From Bombardia bombarda (lineage: Eukaryota; Ascomycota; Sordariomycetes; Sordariales; Lasiosphaeriaceae): DNA of 64,000 nt. The stretch is taken from assembly GCA_030512295.1 (NCBI GenBank), contig JAULSR010000004.1:2232001-2296000 (forward strand), written 5' to 3'. Below are positions 48,174 through 59,853 of this stretch, one piece after another (the stretch's first letter is position 1; each line of letters starts with the position of its first letter). The translations under genes were made by a program, and so were the position numbers. The notes below the pieces were generated by a model. That model did not search any database, was not told the DNA's origin, and saw only the letters and a list, made by a program, of their open reading frames with translations.

Positions 48174-48223
48174 CCCCTCCTCCTCTCTCCCCTCCTCCTC
48201 TCCCCTCCTCTCTCCCCTCCTCC
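48174..48223. repeat. 50-bp pure pyrimidine tract
   Basis: An uninterrupted run of C and T, mostly CCCCTCCTCCTCT-like units, about 560 bp upstream of the FunK1 kinase start. Such tracts are common in fungal promoters and can adopt triplex structure; its role here is unknown. Confidence 0.8.
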
Positions 48224-48659
48224 GTCCTGTCTGCTCTGCTGCTTGCTCTCTCTCTTCCCGTTGCTGGCAAGATGGAATTCAGCCGCCACACTCTGGCAGT
48301 CTCTCATTGAAGTTATTCCTGTAGACCTGGACCCACCTGGCCCTGAGGTCACACAGGGTGGGCCACATCCCCACCAGGGATCCAGGTCCATTTGCCTACC
48401 TGCGCACAGCCCGCGTAGATAGCTTTGCCCTGGATTCTTCCGGGCACCTTCATCCAATACAGCGCTTTGCTCTTCCAGTCCCATAATTCCTCTGTGCTTT
48501 CTTGGGCTTGGTCTTCTGGCCACAAAGGTTTCCGGTCCATGTGAGTGAATCATTGACGTTGGTTGGCTTATCGGATTGGGGATTTTCCGTGCCGTCAAAC
48601 TGTGGAATTGTGGCTGACTAAGAATTCGGAGTGAAAGTTTTCCCGGAGGTGGCTCAGCT

Positions 48660-48696
48660 AGGTGGCTGGGTGGCTGGGTGGCTGGGTGGCTGGTGG
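48660..48696. repeat. Tandem GTGGCTGG repeat
   Basis: Four copies of an 8-bp GTGGCTGG unit plus a partial copy lie about 90 bp upstream of the FunK1 kinase start. Confidence 0.85.
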
Positions 48697-48781
48697 AAAA
48701 TCTCGCACGGGCCAAAACATGCCACGAAACGCGACTTTCAGTTCTTCCCACCTCTCCCATCTCGAGAGCATCCCATCCGCT

Positions 48782-51182
48782 ATGGCAGACCAACTACGGT
48801 CAAAGATCATCAAGGATAACCCTATTGGGAAGGGCCTTGATGCCTTCCGCGCTTTGTTTAGTTCGATCTGCGAAGGCGCGAACATCTCTGGCACTCTAGA
48901 TGCGCTGGAGCAGCTTGGCCAAGAAGGTAAGAAGGACGGCACAGCTTGGTTCTGTTGTGCTTCTCTGACCATCGTATAGATCTCCAAAACCTCGTCCTTT
49001 TCCTTCTCTCGACGTTACAGATCCTTCCGGCTGCTCGCCTGCTCCGTTCCAACAGTGGAAGAGCTCTCTTCAGCGAACTATCGAGGCTTAATACAGCAAT
49101 TACTTCCGACGACTTCGACCTCGACCGCATCAAACCTCTCTTGAAGTCAGCTATTACCGGCGATCCCGACGACGTCTGGGGCCAAGTCTACAAAGCCGTC
49201 ACCGAATCCACCCCACCTCCCCGAGCGATCGCCTCTTCCGTCCAACAAACCCCATGGCTGTATAACACGAGCGGCTTCGCGAACTCCTCCGAGTACCGCA
49301 AGGATGTGGACAGAGTCCTCAGGGATGAACTCGGCGCTATATACGTCGGGCTTCCTCGATTCCACGAAGCTTTTTTCGGACGGATAGCAGGTCTTAAGAT
49401 AATATCCGAGGCCGTCTTCAAGAAGTGCATAGAAGGCAGCGAACCACTCTTTAGTAATGGGTGGAGCGGATGGCCGACAGATGCAAATCAGGACGATGTC
49501 TTAAGCTGGTTTACGGAATTGAACGAGAAACTGGCAACATTCGCAGAAGGGTACAAGTCGACCCCGACACATCGACGAAGGCCATTGGCACAACCCAACA
49601 AGCCGATCCAAGGTTCTACGGCAGAACGTAAGTTAGACGTCGGCTTCGTGGATAACCCTAAGGCTGGAAAAGACTCTCGATGTCACTGGTCGCATATCCT
49701 TATACCAGGCGAGTTAAAGAGCAATCCGTCGGCCGACAAAGCGTCAAAAGCATGGCTTGATCTTGGGAGGTACGCAAGAGAAGTGCTGGCTGCTCAAGAC
49801 ACCCGTCGCTTCGTCTTGGGTTTTACCATCTGTGGATCTCTCATGAGGATATGGGAGTTTGACCGGCTCGGGGGGATCGCATCCGAACAATTCGACATCA
49901 ACAAAGATGGGCTGCAGTTTGTGTCCACGGTCCTCGGGTTTCTCTGGATGAGCGAGGAGGAGCTTGGCTTCGATCCGACAATCATGACGGCGAATGACAA
50001 GCGATTCATCGAGATCGAGCGGGATGGTTCAACAGAGCGCCTCATCATTGATGAGGTGATGCAACGCGCACGTTGCATAGCTGGCCGGGCCACGACTTGC
50101 TGGAAAGCCCATCACGAAGGACACCCACAGACACCGCTCGTCATTAAAGACTCATGGCAATACCCCGAACGCGATGAGGAGGGCGAATTATTACGCGAGG
50201 CAACTGGTCAAGGCGTTGTCAACGTGGCCCGATACTACTACCACGAGACAGTTCAAGTACGCGGCACGGATGACAACATTCGAAGAAACGTTCGCGGAGG
50301 ATTGGATATCACCACAGCTACGAACTACCGGCCGGAACGCTCGATGCCGCCGCCGAATATGATCGCGTCTGGGGCTTCACAGAGAGGTCGCAGCAGCAGC
50401 CGCGCTGCTGGCAAGAAGCGATCATCCAGCCAAATTGGCGCCCCTCTGCCCCCAGCAAGCGATCCTGTTCGGCATCTCCAACGAAGGCTAGCGGCGACGC
50501 ACTATCGAATCGGGTGCATCGACGTGTCATTCTTCGTGACTATGGAAAGCCCATCTACGAGGCGAGCTCTCGATCGGCTCTCCTTGCCGCGCTAGAGGGC
50601 TGCATTGAAGGACATGAATCCTTGCGCAAGGCGGCCTTCCTCCACAGAGACATCTCGATCAACAATCTCATGATCAATGAGGACGACGACAACCTCTCCT
50701 GGCCTTCGTTTTTAATTGACCTGGACCTCGCCGTCAAAGAGCAACGAGATGGCGCCTCTGGAGCAAAGGGCAAGACCGGCACGAGGGCGTTCATGGCAAT
50801 CGGGGCGCTCCTGGGCGAGCAACATTCTTTCATGCACGACCTCGAGTCATTCTTCTGGGTGCTCTTCTGGATATGCATCCACTACGACGCGCAAGGCAAA
50901 GATATGGGGCCAACTGAGTTTGATAGCTGGAATTACATCAGCATGGAATTGTTGGCAAAGGAGAAGAAGGGACAAGTGTCTCATGAAGGGGACTTCATCA
51001 GATCCGCAGAAGAGAACTTCACGCCATACTACCAGCCATTGGTACCTTGGATCAACAGACTACGGAAAGTGGTATTTCCGAATGGTGGGAGGTGGGAAAA
51101 AGAGGACACAGGATTGTATGCTCGGATGAGGGAGATCATTGGGGAAGCCCGAAAGGATCCAAAGGTGTCGGCGGAGAGATAG
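48782..51182 (+). CDS. FunK1-family protein kinase, interrupted by a one-base frameshift
   Basis: Exon 1 is 48782-48926 (MADQLRSKIIKDNPIGKG); a 53-nt intron leads to 48980. The frame then runs to about 50450, where the protein-like reading passes to the next frame and continues to 51182. The shift falls at CCCCC (50449-50453); one more C would join the frames, and no GT..AG pair nearby can do it. Before the shift is the FunK1 N-terminal part, with GELKSNPSADKASKAWLDLG and FVLGFTICGSLMRIWEFDR. After it come kinase core motifs: LHRDISINNLMIN (catalytic loop Asp), FLIDLDLAV (in place of DFG) and HDLESFFWVLFW. FunK1 kinases form an expanded fungal family of largely unknown role. If the indel is real, the product lacks its catalytic loop; an assembly error is the alternative. 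Confidence 0.8.
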
Positions 51183-51772
51183 CCTTGCGGGTTAGTGTAA
51201 TTAGCAGAAAGAGTGCAGTGATCTCCACAACTTCCAGCTCCGTTTCTTCCACTTACCCAGTGATGCGGCGCACGCGACCAGAATGCCGAACACCCTGCAA
51301 GGTCGAAGTCGCCGATGGCCAGGTTTTCAGGCTCGACTTGTCCGCGCTGGTCGAGGCGGGGAAGGTCAAGGCGCTGGTTGACAGCGTGTAGGAGAGGGAG
51401 GACTTCGAGAAAGCGTTCGAGCGGGATCTGATGTCCAAGTCCTGCGAGCTTTCCATTGCCCTTGCTGCCGGCGGCGGCGTTGAGTGGATGGAAGGTGTAG
51501 AAGTCGACTTCGTCCCAATCCGGGCCGCTGGGACTCCACAGATTCCGAACGATGGCCTGGGAGAAGGGCCCTAAGGCAGAGGAAATGGCGCGACCAAGTG
51601 ATGTGGAAAGGCTCGGCGACTGTGCGAATATTCTAGATTCGACAAAGTTGTATCCCATGCTCGAGTATATCGAAAATTCCCAGCTCGAGCATCAGATGCC
51701 CAGACAAGCGGGACGAAATAAGGCTGGACTCCCCCCCTCGCTCGTCTTCCCCCCCTGGCCCGACTCCTCCTC
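51183..51772. other. Spacer with possible degraded coding sequence
   Basis: Both strands carry moderately protein-like frames, for example 51200-51390 plus ending GQVFRLDLSALVEAGKV, and the opposing minus frame with GPDWDEVDFYTFHPLN. They overlap each other and no family is recognised. They may be shadows of one degraded gene. Confidence 0.3.
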
Positions 51773-52493
51773 TTACTCGACCGTATCATCTGCTCGGCCA
51801 TATAGACCTTCCACCACTTGAAAGAAGGTATCAGCGTCTATCTGGCACCATTGCAGCTTCTCATATGCGGCCAGCATGTCTTCCTTCCGCTTGTCATGCA
51901 GCTTCACGTGCCTCATCTTCTTGGCGACGAAAGCCTGAATTTCCTCCTCGGGGATTCCCCTGCGCAAGCTCATCCCAGTCTGGAGTGTGGCGGATGAGCT
52001 GCGTGCAGGGGAAGTTGTCAGGAGATTGATAGAAGCCCTGGAGGACCATGATAAACCATAGGGTCCCATTCTCGTTGGATCGTTCGATCAGCCTCGAGAG
52101 CTCCTTGTCCTCGTGCCCTGGCGTGGCCTCCTCCTCTTCCTCCAGGACACGCTTAAACATGTCTAAATGGCGGAGGAACCTGTCTTCCATCTCTTCGGAA
52201 AAGTCCCACATATGGGGCCTTTCCAGGAGTAGCCACCAGGGTGCGGTGGCGAGAAGCTGAGCAGGGCCAGCGTATGAGAACTCTTGGTCGATAACTCCAG
52301 TGATTTTCAGGTCGTCTTGAGCCCTCATATTTCTCAGACTGAAGTCGTCGCAAATGAGCTTGAATGGTCCTTCGTTGTAGTCTGGCCAGATATGGCGGCT
52401 GGTTAGGGACTTTAGGACCCGGACGAAGATATATTTCTCTCTGGCGTTCGCTGAGGATGACTTCGAGCCACGAGCAGTGGGGAACGTGGACAA
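51773..52493 (-). pseudogene. Aminoglycoside-phosphotransferase-like (APH/choline kinase fold) gene, 5'-truncated and frameshifted
   Basis: The C-terminal lobe of a fungal APH-type kinase is readable. It has GPFKLICDDFSLRNM, where the catalytic loop is normally HxDxxxxN-like, then ITGVIDQEFSYAGPAQLL, matching the usual GVIDWEF-type metal-binding motif with Trp changed to Gln, and WWLLLERPHMWD. After PDWDELAQG the sense continues one frame over as GIPEEEIQAFVAKKMRHV and ends at 51773. The switch lies at about 51958, in GGGGAATCCCC. The N-terminal lobe is missing: directly upstream, at about 52.49 kb, the sequence becomes an MFS transporter on the other strand. Two independent defects mark it as a pseudogene. 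Confidence 0.68.
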
Positions 52494-53836
52494 GTTGGTA
52501 TTTTATTTGGTGGCTCTTCACAAAGGTTGTGAAGAGGATCGGTCTGTACCGGCGAGACTGGAGGGATTCTTTATTGGATACCTGAACCGCACTGTGGTCG
52601 GAAATGCTCAGTCTACGTACATGCTGGCCGACACTGGCATGACTCAACGCCAGTTCAATTGCACTCTGACCATCTTCTTCCTTCCCTATGCGGTTCTTGA
52701 GGGCGTCGGAAACGTGCTGATGAAGCGCTACCGCCCTTACATTGTTCTTCCTATTACCATGTGAGTACTAAATCTCGCTAAGCAACCTGTGCCACCTCGA
52801 TACCAACTCACCGATAGGGCCATCTGGGGTTTCTGCTCATTCGGCACTGGATTTGCCGTCAACTTTGGCGGCTTGATGGCCGGCCGGTTCTTCCTGGGCA
52901 CGAGCGAGGCCGTCCTGCTCCCCGCTGTTACCTACTACATCTCCTGCTGGTACAAGCGAGACGAGACGGGTGTTCGACTGGTAAGTTAGCATCACCCCGC
53001 AATCCAACTAACAGCTTCTTGCATCAACCGCAACACTCGGGCTGACCATTCCCATTCCCCAGGCCTTCGTCTTCGCAGCCGCCTCCTTCTCTGGCTCATT
53101 CTCTGCCCTCTTATCCGCCCTCTTCAACCGAATGGACGGCGTCCTGAACCTATCAGGCTGGCGCTGGACGTTCATCATCGCAGGAGTACTCACCTTCGTC
53201 GTCGCCATCAGCTCATTCTGGAACCTCCACGACATGCCCGACATCGTCTGCAACCTCAACATCATGTCCCTCCCCGATCACGTCCACCACGAGCTGCTCA
53301 CCGTGCCGCCGCTCGCCGTCGCCAGCATCGTCACAATCGGCATGGGCATCGTTAGCGACCGACACAAGTAGCGCGCCGTCTGCATCGCCTGTCTCTCGCT
53401 GGTCGCGATCATCGGCTTCTCAATCCTGCTCGCAAGCAGGAATGCTGCCGCCAAGTACACGGCGCTGTTCATCGCCGTCCCTGCCGTATACGCGACGTTT
53501 CCGCTGGCGATCTCGTGGGTCGCCAACAACATCGAGGGCTCGTACAAGCGCGGCATCGTCATGGGCATCGCGCTTGGCTGGGGAAATCTCAACGGCGTCG
53601 CGTCGTGTCGAGCAACGTTTGAAGCGACAAGCCTCAGTTTGCTGTTGGGTTTGAGACTGTGCCTGTCTACTTGGGTGTCTTCCTCCTCGGCGGAAGCCTT
53701 CTGTTTCGCCACCTCCTGGCTCGCGAAAATGCGGCTCGGCGCGCCGGAGAGCGCGACCACTGGATCGAGGGCAAGGACGTCCCCCGAGGTTCACGAGATG
53801 GGAGACCAGGTGCCGCATTTTGAGTACACGCTGTAG
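52494..53836 (+). pseudogene. MFS transporter (anion:cation symporter/allantoate permease type), 5'-truncated with stop and frameshifts
   Basis: Exons end at 52760 and 52980 and begin at 52818 and 53063, with good splice signals. The readable protein starts inside the first transmembrane region (FFIGYLNRTVVGNAQ, matching the usual LDRxxxGNA), then QRQFNCTLTIFFLPYAVLE, GGLMAGRFFLGTSEAVLLP and WRWTFIIAGVLTFVVAIS. An in-frame TAG at 53369-53371 sits within DRHK-stop-RAVCIAC. Good sequence continues (ISWVANNIEGSYKRGIVMGI). Two compensating frameshifts bracket about 53610-53790, where another frame reads YLGVFLLGGSLLFRHLLARE. The original frame resumes at EVHEMGDQVPHFEYTL, a normal C-terminus for the family. 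Such carriers import small anions or vitamins across the plasma membrane. No functional product is expected. Confidence 0.75.
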
Positions 53837-56495
53837 GCTGGCTGCTTACTTCTGTGCGCATGGGGATATTTATGGCCTGAGTTTACGGGTTTCTGGACTG
53901 CTTCATCTTCTCTCCGGTTTCTTTTTCTTCTTACTCTTTCTTTTTGCTCCTCCCTTTTCTCTCAATTGGCTTTTTCCATTTGCTGTTTCTCTTTACTCTA
54001 CTCCTGGCTTTCCCTCTTGCTTTTCCTAAGGCGTATTTTTATGCTCTCTATGGTATTTATGGATCATGATGGATGATGGATGATGGATGATGGTTTGATG
54101 GTTTCTCAACTATATATAGTTTCAGTTTCACTGCATCACTGCAGGTTCTGGATAGGTAGTCTAAATGACGATTGATGGTTGATGAAGCTTCCTCTCTTTT
54201 GTTGTCTTTGTTGGAGTTTGGAACAATAACGAAAGGTCTCTCCGATGGATACACTCAAGCTGTGGGCTTACTGAAGTAAGAACATGTAGTCAGGTAGGCG
54301 TGCCTTTCGTTGGCCATGAACAGTTTGATTGGACCGACAACAATCCTATTGTCCTGTAGTTGTTGGCTGTTCGCGTACTCGGCCGTATTCGGCATCTTTT
54401 CTTGCTTTGTCTGAACTAACAAGGGCTGTCTTATCCTTAAAACTGTGCTCTTTTCGTCATCCTGTTGGCATAATGCCATTCAGCTTGCACAAAAATGTCA
54501 TTGGCTGCAGTAGGCCATCAGACGCTCAGTAGCCTGTAAGAACTAGCCTTGCAGTCTTGTGCTTATTTGAACATCTCAGAAACGGCTGTTGGAGCGATGA
54601 GGGACGAACAAGCCGCAGCGAGAACTTGGACTCGCCACACCTGTGTTACAATGTGGAAAGGTAGTAAGTAAGGTAAGCATATTTGCGGCCCATGCAATTT
54701 GAACCCTTGCTGGTAATAAAACAATTCGGGTCATGAGTTTGGTGGGAGTAGAGTCAACCTTGACGATAAAACTCATGCGCACACATTGTGCGATAGAATT
54801 GGGCTTTAGGGTTAACCGGTAACTTCGCAAATTTGCCGTAGCCAGGAATGCTCTAGGCAGGTGAGCTATTTGTGTAGAAGATGGCGAGCAGGTTTTGCAG
54901 TCTGCACCTTCCATTCTGGACACCACCTGAACAGACAGCTCCTTCCATCGGCGCCGCCTGTGTGGGTACGGCATGGAGCAATGGGGCTGGCAACACCCGA
55001 CCTTCGCGTGGTATGCTGACATGGCTCGCTCCTTCCGCGACCTGCCTCCCGCAACCTACTTCAGCAACAAGTACCCTGAATAGCCCCGCTGTTAGTGAAG
55101 TTCATTTTCTTCACCTTAAAACAGCTGTGCTGGCGTAGGTACCACATAGTCTTTGGATGGTAAGGGTCAGGTTATCCGCACCGAGCTGCTCGTGGACGGC
55201 CACGACTGGCAGCGGGCAGTCGCTACCATCCGCGGTAATCTGCAGAGAAAGCTGTATTTTGGCATTGACACGCGGGGTCGTGAGTCGGCTACGAGCTTTC
55301 TGCAGGGAATCCCAGTCTCTCCTTGTGGTTGCAGCGTCGGGTCATGTTGTTGCCAAACGTCTTACTCCATGCTGTACGAAGACTTTGTTCGGGCACCGAC
55401 AACGCTATTATACTGAGAGAGCCGTAATTCTTTTATCTCTAGCTGACCCCGGGTCCTTGTGAGATGAGTTATTCAAGCATTAGTGTATCTCACCCACAAC
55501 ACATTGGGCATCTGTGAGATTTCGAGTGCTCGAGGAGGGTCCATAGGACATGGGCTGGGTTGGCAGGCAGCCAGAGGGAGAAGGGTGGGTCGAGGAGACA
55601 ATTCCAGACTGCGTTGGTGGAAATCGGGGATCACGGGGGCTTGTTCTTGTACCTAGGCAGTCACCTTTGACATTAGCGGACGTGAACATGGCGGTGTAGG
55701 TATTTTGGTACACTGGGAGCAACGGAAGGAGCTGTCAAGAAAGTAGGTACCCATCAGTGACTGTCTGGTCCGGCCAGGGCAGGAGCAGAGGAGGGTGGCT
55801 TACATAAACACAACCGGTGAAGTGACCTCTGAGCTGGAGATTTCAGGTGATGTGATCTCATCGCAGCTTCCTCGACTTCGAAAATCCGGCCTTTCTCAGA
55901 CCCCGCCAAGCCCGCCTTCGCACAATCAGCCCCTCCCATTTCTGTTGCCAAGCTCCATCGACTGCCTCTTCCTCTTTCATCTGACAGATACTGTGCTTGT
56001 GCCCCTCATCAGTGTGCTCCTCATTAATGTAAAGTTCCAGCGAGCTGCTCTTAGCTCTACTCCTGATCGAAAGTCAATGAAACAATGGGGCTTGTGCTTT
56101 TATTTAGGACTGCAAGTCATCGGCAAGATGGGCATTCGTCGAATTTATTTTTTCTCCCGACAAGTCCTAGACGGCAAAGGGCTTCATGAGCTGTGACTGC
56201 TTCAGATAGTCCGATGCGACTATGTGAGGCGAGCAAGACGAACTTCATCCAGAAAATAGGACATCGCGGTCTCGCTGTCCGCTACTCATTTTCGCCACAG
56301 CCCTTCCTCGATAGCGCACAGAACCGGCCAGGCAGCCGTCTTAACCGTTTTTATTTGCTGGATGTCCTGAAAATACACTCTCCGACAACACACGCACAAA
56401 CACAATCCCGAATCACGGAGCCGACGACATCATACTTGCGGACTCGAGCTCACCCCCCCGGGTAGCTCGCCACAGTCCACCCCCGCCTTGTCAAA
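53837..56495. other. Intergenic region with a small isolated open frame
   Basis: No confident gene was found. A short plus-strand frame at 54973-55083 reads MEQWGWQHPTFAWYADMARS and ends SNKYPE. It looks like the C-terminus of an unidentified protein and is preceded by a stop 48 bp upstream. ATGG-type tandem repeats lie at 54065-54095. Confidence 0.4.
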
Positions 56496-58097
56496 ATGGC
56501 CATTCTTACCGAACCACAATTGAGCCTGGAACAAATCCGCCAGCTCCTCATCATCGAGCGAGTCTTTGGGATCATTTCCTTTCTGAGCCAACTTTCAATC
56601 TTCATCTGCTACGGCCTCTTCAAACCGCTGCGAACCATGCCAAACACTTTGCTCATGCTGTGCTCCACGACGAGTTTGGTCTTCTCTGTCGTCGTAATGA
56701 TCGGCTACAATGGTATTTTGGCTGGAGAGAAAAGCGGCCTGTGCCAAGCTCAGGCAATGCTTTCTCAGTGGTAAGTCATTGCGATGCCGGCAGCTGGCCC
56801 GAGTAGGTAATCAGGAGCTCGTCTGACACATTCTCACAGGGCCATGCCGTCAAGTGCCTGGTGGTCGCTTGCCATGGCCATCAATGTCCTCTTGGTCTTC
56901 CTTCCAAAATACCGCCCGAGATATACCAAGAGGTGGTACTTCCTGCACTTATTCATCTGTTCTGGAGTTCAATTGCTTATCGCCCTTTTTCTCCCCTTCG
57001 CCGGCTACGATTTGTGGAAGTCGAACCACACCAAGTCTTTCTTCTATGGTCCAGCAAATGTAAGTCGAAGTAGAATCCTCCCATTTTTGCTGCTTCTAGC
57101 TAACGATTGTTTCTTCCGCCCAGGTCTGGTGCTGGATTACTGTGGATTGGGTGTTGTTTCGGCTCGTGAATTATATTCAGGTCTGGTTCTGTTTCGTAAC
57201 TTCGTTACTGATTTATATCGTTATCGGTATTTATGTGTTCAGAGAGCGGAATAAGTTGAAACAGCTATGCGGGGACCTGGATAGCAACCTGCGTCGAAAC
57301 GCGCCTGACCATACGGCCGCGAGAGCTGAATTGAGCAATATCAGAGTATGTGCTTTTGACTCCCAGTGGTCCCAGACGCTTCCTGTCCTTGTGGACTGAC
57401 TCTTGAGACGCTGACTCACTACATGCAGACTTCGACGTACAACACCATCACTGACAACAACCATGAAAGCCAGAGGAGAAGCCCTCTGCATTCAACACTG
57501 CCTGTCTTGGCACATCCTATCAATACCGGCAAATTATGTTGCCCACCCAAAACACAGCCTCCAAGCACAATCTCGCCGTCGAGCACGAATAACTCAGGAT
57601 CTATTGACTCCGTCCCCATTCTGAGCTCATTGCCTCCATTCCCTCCGCAAGCGAGCATTGAGATCTTGGATACGCGGCCAGAGCGACCTCAGAACCCGGA
57701 TAAACCTACACTGCGCTCTCACAGAACAGCCCCGAAAACCTTTACTAGTTTCTTAGATCGGTTCGGGATTGAAGATCCTGTTAAGCGCGCATACCTGCGC
57801 AGTTCGGCTCTCTACAGTATCACGCTCTTCATCACTTACCTCCCTAGCTCTATCAACCGCTTTATCCAAATTCAGCTCCGGGGTCCTAGTCCTGCGTTCT
57901 ACGGGTTGAATACCGCACAAGCTGTTGCCATCCCCCTAGGAGGTATTATGAACGCGGTCATTTTCTTCACATTGAGTTGGCCGACATTTAAAAACTCGGT
58001 GCGTGACGCCATGGCCGGTCGTGGGCACAGCCACCACCAGCAGCGGGATCCGGTAATCGAGCTTGGCGGCCGTGGCGCCGAGCCAAGGGATGGCTAG
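56496..58097 (+). CDS. cAMP-receptor-like G-protein-coupled receptor (fungal class V)
   Basis: The four exons are 56496-56770, 56840-57059, 57124-57345 and 57429-58097, giving 461 aa. Seven hydrophobic helices can be placed: five before the loop (from ERVFGIISFLSQLSIFICYG through VNYIQVWFCFVTSLLIYIVIG) and two after it (YSITLFITYLPSSINRF and GLNTAQAVAIPLGGIMNAVIF). The cysteine in GLCQAQAMLSQW and the following WWSLAMAINVLLVF are typical of the Dictyostelium cAMP-receptor-like group. The third intracellular loop is long, Ser/Pro-rich and carries exon 4's start. Such plasma-membrane receptors signal through heterotrimeric G proteins; the ligand is unknown. The TAG at 58095-58097 is followed in frame by 60 more codons of protein-like sequence, ending YLTPLEIDDI at 58280, so the native C-terminus may lie there. 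Confidence 0.87.
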
Positions 58098-58280
58098 AGC
58101 AGTGATGCCCCCCCTTGTTGGAATGCCGACACGGAGCCGATGGTGGATGGGATCGGTGAGCCGAACCGAACTGTGATTGGCGCCAATATCTCACATGGTG
58201 CTATTCCGCAAGAGCCGCCTCGGGTGAAGAAGGGCCAATCTTTCGGTTACCTTACACCTCTTGAGATTGATGACATCTAG

Positions 58281-59853
58281 AGTCAGCGTGGAGGCGTAAG
58301 ATCAAGCCAGTATGGCAAACCTACAGATGTTCGAGGAGCAACGGGACGCCGACTCGGAAACTTTGAGTAGACATCTGTCACTTCCGTCTATTGTTTGGTC
58401 CCTTTGGTAACATTGTCGACAATGTTGGACATACGGTACCTCAATATCTGAGTCTTCAAGAGGTTGGAAAGATAGGGAAAGAGGACAAAGAATGGAACCC
58501 CATCCCGGGTAAGGTAACAATTTGAGGCGTCAATGTTTTATTTCTACTAGTTCTACCTCTATTAATGTCCACGGGGCAATTTCTTTCATTATCTAGGTTG
58601 GTTTACACAGACAGGCAGGCATATTGGGCGTTATTAGCAATGATTTAGACGGCATGGCGGCGCATGGCGTTACTAACGATACCCACATAAGTGCGTGCAT
58701 TTAGTACATTATCCTTACTTATACAGCGTGGTCCTGGTAGCAAATTGATCATCTATGATAATAAAATAACAGCTAAGAATCCCCATTTTGCCTTTGCGAG
58801 CGACATTAGCAGCATCGGAGATGACTGTGATCCCAATATGGCAACGACCTCGCAGACGCAGTAAAAGGAGCAAGTAATGGAGTCTGCATTCAGGAGTGAA
58901 ATATGACTGAAAATGCCGGGGACGTATCTGCCGCTCGTCTTCACGTAGTCAAGTCAGTCTCACCGCCAGAAGCTGCCGGCGACTAGGGCTGTGATTACAT
59001 GTTTAAAGTCAAAGTCCTGTCCGTGTTAGACATTAGCCAGCCTGGCTTCCGACAGATCAATCAGGTATAAAAGAAGCGCACACACACACACACACACACA
59101 CATCGACAGGAGGAAAGAAAACACCTACATGTCGTTATATTACAAAGGGAGCGTTGGCTTCGCAAAGAGCAGATAACAAAGCTTGAACAGGACGTCAGTG
59201 ACACTATTTCCCTCGCTGCGTTTTAACATTGTATGAAACTTCGTCACAGTTTTAGATTATAAAAATTTTGTACTTGAATTCACATCAAAATATATACCGT
59301 AGCATCGGTAATCTCCCACTTCGAAACACAAATCATTACAAAGGAAGAATGTCAAGGGAATTGGAGGGAGAAAGAAGAATTAAAATATAATATAATATGA
59401 TAAATATCCACCATGACCCTCCATGACCCTCAACAACATGATTGAAGCAAGGAGATTTGTTGTATCCAAGTCGGAGCACAGGTATCGCTATTATATAACG
59501 ATGTTGAGCATACTTGATACGTGCCCCAAACCTCCCACTTTGCCAGTGCTTTCAGCGGACGACCAACGTAGAACTGGACCCTCCACCACTCTCAATTCCA
59601 ATCACGAATAAAGCAAAATGTGCATGGTTCCACGACCATATAATAAACGATGATATTTTCCCAGAAATTCCATCCATCATATCTTCCACAGACGTAGGTC
59701 TAACCTTTTCAGTCTATTGTAGGGGATGTTTCAATTGCGTTTGTGATGTTGAATGCTCCATTAAACCTCTGTAGCTCATTGCTTAATAATGGGAGATGGT
59801 TGTTGATGATAGGAAAGTGTGAAAAAAAAACTGGGCAAAGAGGCTGACTGAGA
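58281..59853. other. Intergenic region with a CA microsatellite
   Basis: No gene was recognised. It holds the 3' ends of two convergent genes and a (CA)12 tract at 59079-59102. Confidence 0.5.
59079..59102. repeat. (CA)12 microsatellite
   Basis: Twelve uninterrupted CA dinucleotides in non-coding DNA. Confidence 0.9.

Larger units (their letters stand above)
46862..48781. other. Intergenic region with repeats, no gene seen
   Basis: AT-rich in its first half, pyrimidine-rich in the second. It contains telomere-like motifs, a long C/T tract and an 8-bp tandem repeat, each listed separately. The last 100 bases are the leader of the FunK1 kinase gene. Confidence 0.5.

Noticed and set aside
50384..50453. 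A 69-nt intron to explain the FunK1 frame change
   Set aside because: The donor GTCGCA is poor, the length is a multiple of three so it would not change frame, and the sequence is coding-like.
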